Assembly: GCA_018806915.1 (NCBI GenBank)
Contig: JAGKQI010000037.1
Span: 248,001-312,000, forward strand
Direction of reading: 5' to 3'
Source of the DNA: Phytophthora colocasiae
Lineage: Eukaryota; Oomycota; Peronosporomycetes; Peronosporales; Peronosporaceae
Length of the DNA: 64,000 nt
The notes beneath the pieces were generated by a model. That model did no database searches. It was not told where the DNA came from and saw nothing but the letters and a program-made list of their open reading frames with translations. Shown one piece after another: positions 32,547 to 42,072 of this stretch (the stretch's first letter is position 1; each line of letters begins with the position of its first letter). The position numbers and the translations under genes are program-made.

Positions 32547-34962
32547 TCAATAAGGACTTCTGGCCAATACGACGTAGCGCATTCGCGTCTGATGCGGGTT
32601 GTAGATGATATACTCGCTGTGGTGCAATCCCGTTCGTTCATCTGGTTGGACTGGTTTGCCAATGGGCCAAATGACGCCTTGAGTATCCACCACTTCTCCA
32701 GCGGAGTCCGGACGACACGACCCAACGCCCTTGCAGCTGTGGAAGTGGGTTGTCTTGGCCCTACCTCCTGCTCCAGTATGTACAAACTGTTTCGCATTGT
32801 CGTCCGAGTTGGTCATTTCCTTGCTGTCACCCAGCGCTACCTCACTCAGAGCAAAAACGCACTGGTTGTGGCCGTTCGTAGGTCGGCAATGACAATACGC
32901 CTGCGCCTTTGTCACCTTGTCCGTGAAGTACAGTCCCTTGCCAAAAGTTCGTCCATTGGAAGCCACCTCGGGCGGCGCGATCCGTAGCCCTTCCGACAAG
33001 ATGCCCAACCAATTTGCCAAGTGGCTGCCGTGCCACAGAATCTATGGCAACGGAGCAAACCGCGAAGCAGCGATTAACACAGTACATCAACAATCACCCA
33101 CGCAAACAACAAAGAAACAAAAGCAACCAACGTCTTACCCTTCGGTTGGGAAATGTGCGGAAAGGCTCAAAGCGCGTCTCCTGCTCGGGCTTCTCAACGC
33201 GAAAGACTGACAGCAACTGCAGTCGGTCTTGCTTCCGCCCGCAGCAGTTCGAGTTGCGGATATACGTCTGAATTAGCGCAAAATCGGGATCCGAGCTCTT
33301 CACAGGTTGTAACTCGCAGTCTAACATATCGTAACACTCATCCAAATAGTTTCTCGAGGCACAGCGCCGTGCCACCGGCTCGTGGGCCATTCCACGCACG
33401 CTCGCACCGACCTCAGCCATTAGCTGGACTTTCTTGCCTAGCTTCACCATTGTATCAATGACCTCCAGGCGCGAGTGATGTGGAATCAACGAGTAAAAGT
33501 GACTGCTCAGGTTCGTTAGCCGCGCTCGGGACACCTGTCGACTGCGAAGTGCTTCGTAGATTTCCTCCAGCGTCTCATAACCCTGCCATCACGCATTAAA
33601 CACATTAGCACAGCGGACTAATGTTTTCAAGCCACTTCACCGCCAACTTACGCGCTTGATCGTAGTCTTGGAAAGTCGTCCGAGCGGGAGCTTCATGATA
33701 GCGTCCCCCAAGAGATCATCTGTGACCGTGTACGCATATGACAGCTCAGTGTGGTCAGCAATGAGAGTTAAGAAGTCCTGCACCTCGGCAGGAAGCTGCG
33801 ATGGTGGTGCAGTGGCACATGCACACGTAGATGACTCCGTTGAAGAAGCACTGGCAGTGTCTCCGTCCGAGCTTGCATATAACCAGTCAAATTGGCTATT
33901 CAGTGACCGCCGTACGGTAGTGGTAGGCGTAGCAGGAGTCGTGGAAGTCGAAGTCGAAGTCGAAGATGAAGACGAAGACGAAGTTGTAGAGGAGTACGTC
34001 GCCCACATGGTAGTGCGACGTCGCTTGCGACTGTTAGAAGAAGCTAACGGGAGTGGAGGAGGCGACGTTGGCACGAGATCAAAGTCTCGAAAGCTGTCTG
34101 CGTTGTCCATCTCTCCTTGATTGTCAGCCAGCGCCGACGTCAGTGACTCGGAGTACGGCGTTCCAGTCGAGTAGTCCAGCTCGATCCACGTGTAACTGCC
34201 TTCCTGGTATCGCAGTGCATGGCGTTCTTCCCACTCGCAGTTCGTATTGGACGCGAACAGCGCGCAAAACTCGAGCGTGACCTTCTCCACACTGGGAAAT
34301 GGGCCTGTGAGTGTCGTTTTTCCAGCACAGCCAACGCGTCCAGCTCTGGTCCAGAGATAAAACTGTTTGTCGAACTCCAAAGCTTGCAGAGCGATAAACT
34401 CACTGTGGTTGTTATGGACGCGCGCCTGTCGTTCCAATTGCACAAAACACAACACACACGTAAGTTTTTCATTCAATCAAGCTACACTCCGCCCACGTAC
34501 TCTAGTGAGCATAGCGTCGTAGAAACCCCCAGTATGTCGAAGCACCATGGCTCGACGTTGATAAGCTTCCGGTAAGTACGGATCCGGTTTAATAAGCTGT
34601 AGCTTCTCTTCATCGTCTTCTGTCTCTGTTTCGCTGCTATGGACGCAACAATTGGCATTTTTCTGACTTTCTTCTTCCTCTTCGTCATCATCGGGCAGTT
34701 GGAGCTTCACAGCTTTTGCATGACGCCGCGACATCACACGCTTCTTGAGCGGTGGAGACAACACTGGCAACTGCGAAGACGTGAGCTGAGAGCGCGTGCT
34801 AGCAGCTACGCCCGAGCGGATCGTGTGCACGCGCGGCAGGTTGAAGCGACGCGAGCGACTGGGTGTGGCTGGTGACGGGTACGGAAAGGGCGAAGAGCTC
34901 ATGGCGGCTGCAGCAGGCGACGCCTTCTTGGCGGACGTGGACGCGCGGCGCTTCTTGGCCAT
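32547..34962 (-). CDS. poly(ADP-ribose) polymerase with WGR, regulatory and catalytic domains (PARP1/2-like)
   Basis: Four exons (34962-34501, 34425-33652, 33582-33139, 33041-32547), all phase 0, give 724 residues. Domains in order are a basic, Pro/Ala-rich N-terminus (DNA-binding tail style), a WGR domain (KQFYLWTRAGRVG), a helical regulatory domain (LPLGRLSKTTIKR, then LSSHFYSLIPH), and the ART catalytic domain. The H-Y-E triad is complete: His in LWHGSHLANW, Tyr in GKGLYFTDK, Glu in SEYIIYN. It should make poly(ADP-ribose) from NAD+ in DNA repair and chromatin. A (GAA/GTC)-type Ser-rich stretch lies after WGR (TSSSSSSSTSTSTS). The ATG at 34962 is the first methionine in frame; open sequence continues upstream without ATG, so a further 5' exon is possible. 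Confidence 0.93.
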
Positions 34963-35612
34963 CGCTTGACGGACTTGTGCGGCTCTGGCGGCTGGAACTG
35001 GACTGGGGGCTGGAGCCTTCTTCCCTTGTTCTGACGGGTCTTTGGGTCGGGTCGGTGGCGCTTTTGTCTTGGCGTTTGTATGCACTTGATACGCCCCAGG
35101 AGATACTGTGATACCGGTTTTGCCCCATGTTCTCGGTGTGAAGCGACGGAGAGCGAGAAAAAAAGATGGGCGACGTTCAAGCAGGAGGTTGCAGTGAAGC
35201 AGTTATAGCACTGTAGAGATAGATGGCTTAAAGTGACATAACGATTGCCCATGCGGATGGTGACTAGAAGGCCGCGCATACTTTTTTTTTTGGTTCTTGA
35301 CTGCTGATGAAAGAAATCCGACGGTGAAAGGCATCACAAGTTACGATAAGAGGCTTTGATGCTCAACACTAGATTAATGCAGCGTTGACAAATAAAATAA
35401 GTCTTGGAAGGCGCTGTTTGTGCTGCAACTAAGGACTTGTCTTGCTGGAAGCAGCTCGTAGTATGTCTTCTTGAATACCAAGTTGAAGACAAGATCAGAT
35501 CTGATAACCGTCCGTTTTCTAACAATATTGACACCATTGGTTGAAATGAATACCGTAGCTCATGAATGTCACAAACACAAGGGGGCTTAGTGACATCTCA
35601 CTCAGTGGCAAC

Positions 35613-36489
35613 ATGGCGGCGGTAGGAGCCGTGGTGGACGCTGTCTTCGGCTCGTACGACGTCAAGAACGCTAAACAATGGCGCGACGAGGACCTTCTGT
35701 ACCGAGAGCAGGAGAAGCAGTGGCGTGAAGACTCTATTCAGCGCGAATACGAGTGGCGGAGGGCTGATTTGGAGCGCGAACGGCGTGTGGTAAAGCTGGA
35801 GAACGAGAAACGCATCATCGACGCGCGGCATCGGCAACTCGTGACGGTATCGCAGATGTCAGCACTGCTCGCTGGCTTCACCATGTCTACCATTGTGGAG
35901 GTACAGATCGCAGACGCCACCAGCCAGCCAGTGATGATCGCGTATGGCGCTGTTTGCTGTTTGGAGGTGAGGAAATGTGACGAGCCTGCTTTGCTGCATT
36001 GATGTTGAAGTGTTTGCAGTGCATAGACTGACATGGCTATTGCCGTTTTTGCCGTTGCAGTTCATTGTCATGTTAATGTGCACGCTGACGTGCATGGCAC
36101 TGCTGTTGGCGTTGACGCGGTTTGTGACGCACACGCTGGAAGGGGAAGTACACGCTCTGTCATCACTGGAGCTGGACGTGGTTTCACCTTTCTACGGCTG
36201 GTGGCTCAACAAATGCGAGCGCGAGTGGATCATGGCTTATCGACTCTTCCGAAGCGGTTTGTCCTTATTTCTCGCTCAGGTGGCATTGCTTGGTTGGGCT
36301 GTCTTCGGAGAGTGGGTGGCTGCAGCCACCTGCATGACAACGCTCTGTGTGCTCACATTCGCGTACTTGGAGCTACGCGTTGCGAGTCGTTGGAGATACC
36401 TTGTGCGATTCCCAGAGCCACAGGCATCAGGGTCGCCAACCACAGCAAGAAGGCCGACAATTGACGCGCCACTGCCGCTAACTCCATAA
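35613..36489 (+). CDS. Orai-like calcium channel subunit, paralogue 1
   Basis: Two exons (35613-35966, 36061-36489) give 260 residues. A charged, Arg/Glu-rich cytosolic N-terminus leads into TM1, SALLAGFTMSTIVEVQI, which closely matches the pore helix of Orai channels. Glu96 stands at the selectivity-filter position and the hinge Gly (LLAGF) is present. TM2 (VMLMCTLTCMALLLALTRF), TM3 (SLFLAQVALLGWAVF) and TM4 (CMTTLCVLTFAYLELRV) follow. Orai proteins assemble as hexamers at the plasma membrane and admit Ca2+ after ER store depletion. The start at 35613 matches the paralogue's start; an upstream ATG at 35562 is less likely. A second, intronless copy lies at 40292-39558 on the other strand. Confidence 0.75.
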
Positions 36490-36783
36490 ACAAGTCGATA
36501 CCGCCTCCCGTCATTGTTGCAACAGCTAGCAAGCAAGCAAGCATGGAGCGATGACAACCTGTGGCGCGAACAGATCCGGTCCCGCCTCTTCACATTCTGG
36601 CAGCAAATTCTTGTGGCTTTACGCATTTGCGCATACACCGGTATGTGTTCTCACAGGTACAATCCGATACAGTATTCATCTCATTATGCATTAAGTATAA
36701 AAATCGTAAAACGTCATTCAGTCTTGTGGCCCAGTCATTCAGTGAAAAGCTCCGTCAAGGACAAGTGGACTTCTCCGTGTAGA

Positions 36784-39465
36784 ATGGCTGACAAGTTCGT
36801 AGTACACAAGTTTGGCGGCACGTCCGTGGGCAGTGCCGACTGCTTCGCTAAAGTGGCGGACATCGTGTCGGCGATTGAGACCCCGCGTGTGGCCGTAGTG
36901 GTGTCCGCTATCGGTGGCAAACCCAAAGTGACCGACCTACTTATCTCTCTGCTTGAATTGGCCAAGCAGCGACGCACCACCGAATGCGAAGAGATTATCG
37001 AGACTCTACGCAAGAAGCACCACGATGTGGTGAGTGCATTATTGCCGTCAGAGGTGGCAGAACCCATTGAAAAGGCGATTGCGCGTGATCTGCAGTCCGT
37101 TTCGGAGCTGTTGCGCTCCATCTCCATCATGCAGGCCTACAACGACAATGTAGTGGAGTTTATCTCCGGTCACGGTGAGATCTGGTCGGCCAAGATCCTT
37201 ACAGCTGTGCTCAGCGAGAAGGTGCAGCAGGACGGCAAGAAGCACACCTTCCGCTTCGTGGATGCTCGCGACTTCCTGACGGTTGAGGCCGACAATGAAC
37301 ACGGACCGGTGGTGCAGTACGACTTGTCCGAGCAGAAGATGAACGAAATCCTGAAGAATGAAGGTGGTGATGAGCTCACGCACCTGGTTGTCACTGGTTT
37401 CATTTGCAGCACCGTCGAGGGCGTTATGACCACGCTTAAACGTGACGGAAGCGACTTCACTGCTTCCATTTGTGGCCGTGTGCTGCATGCCAACAGTGTG
37501 ACCATTTGGACGGATGTGAGCGGTGTGCTGAGCGCAGACCCTCGTCGTGTGCCAGAATCGCAAATCCTGCCCGAGATCTCGTACCAGGAGGCCATGGAGC
37601 TCGCGTACTTTGGCGCTAAGGTCATTCACCCCAAGACCATGGCGCCTGCTATTGTCGAGGACATCCCTATCTACATCCGCAACACATTCGAGCCGGAACA
37701 CCCAGGCACGAAGATCTCCGACCGCAAGAAAGTGGAGCTCAAGCGCACTATGTCGAACGGCACCCCCACGGCACGAAATATTGTGAGCGGATTCTCTACT
37801 GTTGATGACTTGGCGCTGTTTAACATTGAAGGAAGCGGCATGGTGGGCGTGCACGGCACTTCGTCTCGGTTGTTCAGTGCACTGGATCGCGTTAAGGTGA
37901 ACGTTGTGCTGATTGCCCAGGCCAGCTCGGAGCACTCGATCTGTTTTGCTGTGCCGATGGACTGCGCCGAGGTGGCGAAGGATGTGATCAACGAGACGTT
38001 CTTCAAGGAGATCCACGTTGGACATATCGACAAAGCGGAGTACATTGCGCCAGCCAGTATCATCGCTGCTGTGGGCGACCAGATGAACCAGACTCCGGGT
38101 GTGTGCGCCCGCTTCTTCGGTGCGCTCGGCCGCGCGAAGATTAACGTGCTTGCTATTTCTCAGGGATCATCAGAACGCAACATTTCCGCTGTGGTGCACT
38201 ACAAGGACTCGGCTGCTGCTTTGCGTGCTGTGCACTCGTCGTTCTTCCTGTCGGACCAGACGCTTTCTATTGGTCTCATGGGCCTAGAGTTTGAAGAGAA
38301 TGAGACGAACAGCATTGGAGTTGCTCTGCTGAAGCAGTACCACCAGCAGCGCGAATTCCTGAAGCAGCGCTTTAACGTGGATATCCGTGTACGAGCCATC
38401 GGCACTCACATTTCCTCGCAGATGCTTCTGGACGTCGACGGCGATATCACGGAGGAGGCGTTGGCTAGCCGAAAGAACGAATTCGTGCCGTTCGACCGTA
38501 ACAAATTCCTGGATCACGTCTGCGCGGATCACCTTCCTCACTGGCTCATTATTGATGTTTCGAACAGCTTTCACCATGTGAAGGATCTGTACCCGCAGTG
38601 GCTAGAGCGCAAGGTGCACGTGATGACGTCTAACATTAATGTGTCTTCGGCTTCGACGGACCTACACAATGCGATGCAGGAAATGGCCATTCAGAACGAA
38701 CTCACGTATGATCCGGAGGCTACACTAGCCATCGGTGTGCCCATTTTCAACACGATCCAGAACTTCATCCAGACGGGCGACGACATCCAGCGCGTCGAGT
38801 ACTCGGGAAGCCGCTTCTTGCACGCCATGTTCGACACTGTGTTTGCCCTTCCTGAGCCAGCCACGGCCGACCTGGAAGCGATCATGAAGGACCTCATGGA
38901 GGAGTACAAGAACGAGTTCAGTGTGCGTGACATCGTGGACGACGTGATGGGCGTACGCAGTGCCAAGAAGTCGATCATGATCGCTCGCGAAATGGGCTAC
39001 GACATCGAGTTGAAGGACGCTGACATTGAGAGCCCGTGGGACCCCAGCGCTACAGTTGCCGGCAGTCAGGATGAGGTCGGCGCCTGGAGTTACGACTACT
39101 TGCTCGAGCACCTCGTGAAGGCCAGTGCCCCGCTGAAGGAACAGATCGCGAAGGCTGCTGCGGATCCCAAACAGGCGCTGCAGCTGCGCCAGATGAGCTA
39201 CATCGACGCTGCTACGGGCAAGATCTCCGTCCGGGTGGAAGCTTTGCCACCGACGCACTCCTTTGCGTCACTAAAGGGTCGTCAGGGTGGCTTTGCCTTC
39301 TACACGCTGCGGCATTCACTGCACCCCGTGGTAGTTACGGGCCCCATCGCAGACTGCTCGATCACGGCGGGTTCGCTTTTCGGCAGTACGTTGTTCCTGG
39401 CACGGAATTGCGGCGCACGCGCTCACAACTGCGGCCACAAGGCGTGCAAGATCAACAAGAACTAA
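36784..39465 (+). CDS. aspartokinase-homoserine dehydrogenase fusion (ThrA-like) with degenerate dehydrogenase half
   Basis: Single exon, 893 residues from the ATG at 36784. The aspartokinase domain (residues 1-300) is complete: KFVVHKFGGTSVGSADC, VAVVVSAIGGKPKVTDLL and TIWTDVSGVLSADPRRVP. Two ACT regulatory repeats follow (HGTSSRLFSALDRVKVNVVL; ARFFGALGRAKINVLAISQG), so feedback control by threonine or lysine is likely. The homoserine dehydrogenase half (about 500-893) aligns in outline but lacks key residues. The Rossmann glycine motif is replaced by LEFEENETNSIGVALLKQY, the usual catalytic Asp next to Lys by GVRSAKKSIMI, and the C-terminal glycine-rich cofactor loop by GPIADCSITAG. The kinase should phosphorylate aspartate; the second activity is doubtful. 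Confidence 0.9.
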   Translation: MADKFVVHKFGGTSVGSADCFAKVADIVSAIETPRVAVVVSAIGGKPKVTDLLISLLELAKQRRTTECEEIIETLRKKHHDVVSALLPSEVAEPIEKAIARDLQSVSELLRSISIMQAYNDNVVEFISGHGEIWSAKILTAVLSEKVQQDGKKHTFRFVDARDFLTVEADNEHGPVVQYDLSEQKMNEILKNEGGDELTHLVVTGFICSTVEGVMTTLKRDGSDFTASICGRVLHANSVTIWTDVSGVLSADPRRVPESQILPEISYQEAMELAYFGAKVIHPKTMAPAIVEDIPIYIRNTFEPEHPGTKISDRKKVELKRTMSNGTPTARNIVSGFSTVDDLALFNIEGSGMVGVHGTSSRLFSALDRVKVNVVLIAQASSEHSICFAVPMDCAEVAKDVINETFFKEIHVGHIDKAEYIAPASIIAAVGDQMNQTPGVCARFFGALGRAKINVLAISQGSSERNISAVVHYKDSAAALRAVHSSFFLSDQTLSIGLMGLEFEENETNSIGVALLKQYHQQREFLKQRFNVDIRVRAIGTHISSQMLLDVDGDITEEALASRKNEFVPFDRNKFLDHVCADHLPHWLIIDVSNSFHHVKDLYPQWLERKVHVMTSNINVSSASTDLHNAMQEMAIQNELTYDPEATLAIGVPIFNTIQNFIQTGDDIQRVEYSGSRFLHAMFDTVFALPEPATADLEAIMKDLMEEYKNEFSVRDIVDDVMGVRSAKKSIMIAREMGYDIELKDADIESPWDPSATVAGSQDEVGAWSYDYLLEHLVKASAPLKEQIAKAAADPKQALQLRQMSYIDAATGKISVRVEALPPTHSFASLKGRQGGFAFYTLRHSLHPVVVTGPIADCSITAGSLFGSTLFLARNCGARAHNCGHKACKINKN

Positions 39466-39557
39466 ACGTTGAAAAAGGTTATGCACAGGAGCGTTAGTAC
39501 ATAGAGAACTAATAACGTCAAGACGTGCCAATTCATCAACTCGTATAAATATTCACC

Positions 39558-40292
39558 TTACGGCAGCGGGACACTCATGCGTCTGCTGTTCGAAGGTTTC
39601 ACCAGGTACCTCCATCGACTAGCGATCCTCAAGTTGTAATACAGCAGTCCACCTGCACAGAGCACTGATACCACAACCGACGCGGCAATGGACCTAGCAA
39701 GCACCATCCAACTCGCCAAAGCAATGGCCACCAGGAAAAATGACGCCCCCGTCCGGAACAATTGATATGCGAGTAGCCACTCTTGCTCGCACTTGATCAC
39801 CCACCAGTCTACGAACGGGGAGACCGTGTCCAGCTCATTGTCCGAAAGTCTGCGCACTTCCCCGTCCAGCGTATGCGTCACGAATCTCGTGAGCGCCAGT
39901 AGTAGCAGCATGCACGTCAGCGTACACAGAAACATACACAGAAACTCGAGAGCCCCGACGGTCCCGTAGATTATCAGCAGTGGCTGGCTCGTGTCGCTCT
40001 GGAGCGACTTCATCTCCTGGATGAACATGATGGAGAAGAAGGCTAAGATAGCCGACAGTTGCGAGATGGTCTGCAGTTGCTGGAGACGCGCGTCGATCAG
40101 CCGTTTCTCCGATTCGAGCTTGGCCACGCGCCTCTCACGCTCCAGGTCCGCACGTCGCCACTCTGTTTCGCGGCGGATGGCGTCCTCACGCCACTGCTTC
40201 TGCTGTTCGCGATGGAGCAGGTCCTCATCGCGCCACTGCTTGGCGTTCTTGACGTCATACGAGCCGAAGACAGCGTCTACGACTGCAGACAT
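39558..40292 (-). CDS. Orai-like calcium channel subunit, paralogue 2
   Basis: Single exon, 244 residues. Starts MSAVVDAVFGSYDVKNAKQW, nearly identical to paralogue 1 at this end. TM1 reads SAILAFFSIMFIQEMKS: the filter Glu is kept (Glu93), but the preceding hinge Gly is Phe and the neighbouring VEV is QEM, so pore behaviour may differ. Three further membrane segments follow (LCMFLCTLTCMLLLLALTRF, FFLVAIALASWMVLA, VVVSVLCAGGLLYYNLRI). The gene is convergent with the aspartokinase fusion, about 90 bases apart. It has no intron where paralogue 1 has one, in keeping with intron loss or retrocopying. Confidence 0.7.
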   Translation of the reverse strand: MSAVVDAVFGSYDVKNAKQWRDEDLLHREQQKQWREDAIRRETEWRRADLERERRVAKLESEKRLIDARLQQLQTISQLSAILAFFSIMFIQEMKSLQSDTSQPLLIIYGTVGALEFLCMFLCTLTCMLLLLALTRFVTHTLDGEVRRLSDNELDTVSPFVDWWVIKCEQEWLLAYQLFRTGASFFLVAIALASWMVLARSIAASVVVSVLCAGGLLYYNLRIASRWRYLVKPSNSRRMSVPLP

Positions 40293-41754
40293 GCCAATTG
40301 CGATTATCCACGGTATTAATTTAAATTAACCCTTATAATGATAACCGGTGTAATGACCCAGGCATTGCTGTTGCATTGTCATAAGCCTACAGCGATGCTG
40401 CATCGCCGACGCATTACGTACACTCCCGTTAGGAGAGTCTCGTGCGAACGACGGTGATACGAAGTGCATATACAGTGGCTCATGTAGAGTCGACGTTGGC
40501 GTCCCGCAGCATTAGTGCGCTAGACCACCAAATTGGGTTGTACAAGGCAAAATATGATCACTTTAGCAAACATGTCCGTATTGGCTTCAGCGCGACTTGC
40601 TCGAAACGAGATTGACCGGGTGTCGACAGGGAGTCGATGGCTGCGAGTCGCAGTCGACGAAACAGCTCATTCTGGACACGACCAGCTTTCTCGGAGTGAT
40701 CGCAGGTTGCGGACACACAGCATTTCAGCACATTTAACGCTCGAGTCGACTCAGCTCTTTGATTGAAAAATCTGCCTGGTGCAGTCGATCATCGAATAGA
40801 ATGCACTGCGTATCCAGTGGCTGGGAGGGAATCGCTCGAAGTCGAACCCAACGGACCGATGAATCATCGGTTGACCCACCAAAAGGCAACAAAACATATC
40901 CAGTCGTTCTCTCCTGTGCCAGTTGCGGGAACACTTGATATCTGCTGCAACTGAACCCATTTGCGTTCGTAACGAAGGAGCTCTCGCGTGCACTTCGCTT
41001 CTCCACCGCAGAAATGCTTCACAAGCTGAGAACACGCTGAATCTGAAGCCTGGGACAATCCCTAAGATCTCACAAGTCACATCTTCAGTTTTTGCTGTTT
41101 GCCAGGATCTCTGCGGTGCAAAATGCAGGATTTGTAGACTAGGTTTGTTGCAGCACCAAATTGGCCAAATGTACCTGAGGAAATCAACCTTGAGCTTTGG
41201 TTTGCGCCACACTGTGCGTCGCTAGCAAAGGGCGCTTGTTCGACTGGATAATCAATGCCGTTCGCTGATCCAGCCTGGATATACAGTGGTCCATGCCCCT
41301 CTATTTAGGCTGGCGGCTGGCGAATCAACCTCACGACCAAAGCAGAAGGCTTGCCCGCTTACGCTGCAGGAGAATCCTGTGTAAAATGACGACGGCGTGC
41401 CTCAAACGCACAGCATAGGGCAACTTTTCCCCGAATCTCGATGCTCGGCTCTGAAACGTTTTCAACACGTGTTTCAGTGGCGCCAGCTCACTGTACGGGA
41501 TAAGTGAATGGAGGAAAATTGCGAAGTCGCTTGGAATCTCTTCTATCCTGCAGTGCGATTCAGGAACAACGTCCTGCAAAATTGCTGCTATTCTAGGCAG
41601 CAACTGGCCATCATCTTGTCCGTCGAGGCTGCTTCGTCTGCTCGTCGATTTAGCAGTTTGACGTATCCATGTCACGCATAGTGAAACCAAGTCAACTCAA
41701 TCCGTCGCGTCTAGGGCTGTTGAAGCTGGAGTGATGGTCCCAAAGTTGCACTGT
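40293..41754. other. 1.46-kb spacer without a supported gene
   Basis: Open stretches are short and unlike any family I know. The longest, on the minus strand (41690-41331), has a plausible helical composition (LLPRIAAILQDVVPES) but no recognised domain. Two similar words, ATACAGTGGCTCATG (about 40468) and ATACAGTGGTCCATG (about 41281), lie in the same orientation. They look like Tc1/mariner ends, but no inverted partners were found. Confidence 0.4.
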
Positions 41755-41969
41755 TACAGTATGTAGCGTAAGTAGTGAACGCCTGATATATATTCTGTGT
41801 CGTAGTGTATAAAGTGACGATGAGCGGTGCAGCAAAAACGCACTGGATTTTTAGTCGGTAAGCTCAGTACCTTGGCCCATCTCCATCTTGTGTGGTTGTG
41901 GACCTGGTTCCATGCTATATAGTAGGTTATAAGCTTACGACCCGTTCACTATTTACGCTACATACTGTA
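41755..41969. mobile_element. Tc1/mariner-type MITE (about 211 bp) with TA duplication
   Basis: Two 26-base inverted repeats differ at one base: ACAGTATGTAGCGTAAGTAG (start, 41756) and the reverse complement of 41943-41968. Each is flanked by TA (41755-41756 and 41968-41969), and the element proper starts CAGTATG and ends CATACTG. About 160 non-coding bases lie between. TA target duplication and CAGT ends fit a non-autonomous Tc1/mariner element. It sits about 105 bases upstream of the gene at 42073. Confidence 0.75.
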
Positions 41970-42072
41970 CTGCAAAACCGTCTTTTGCACCCACCCGTCG
42001 ACAAGTCCGGTCACTCTTGAATCCTCGCTTTAACCCGCAGATAACCCTAGGAAGCCGCTCCTAAGTAGTGAG

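Noticed and set aside
37048..38025. 325-residue open frame antisense to the aspartokinase
   Set aside because: Composition follows the reverse complement of a GC-rich conserved gene; no domain is recognisable.
40468..41295. Tc1/mariner element bounded by the two ACAGTGG(C/T)(T/C)CATG words
   Set aside because: The words are in the same orientation, with no inverted partner and no transposase sequence between them.
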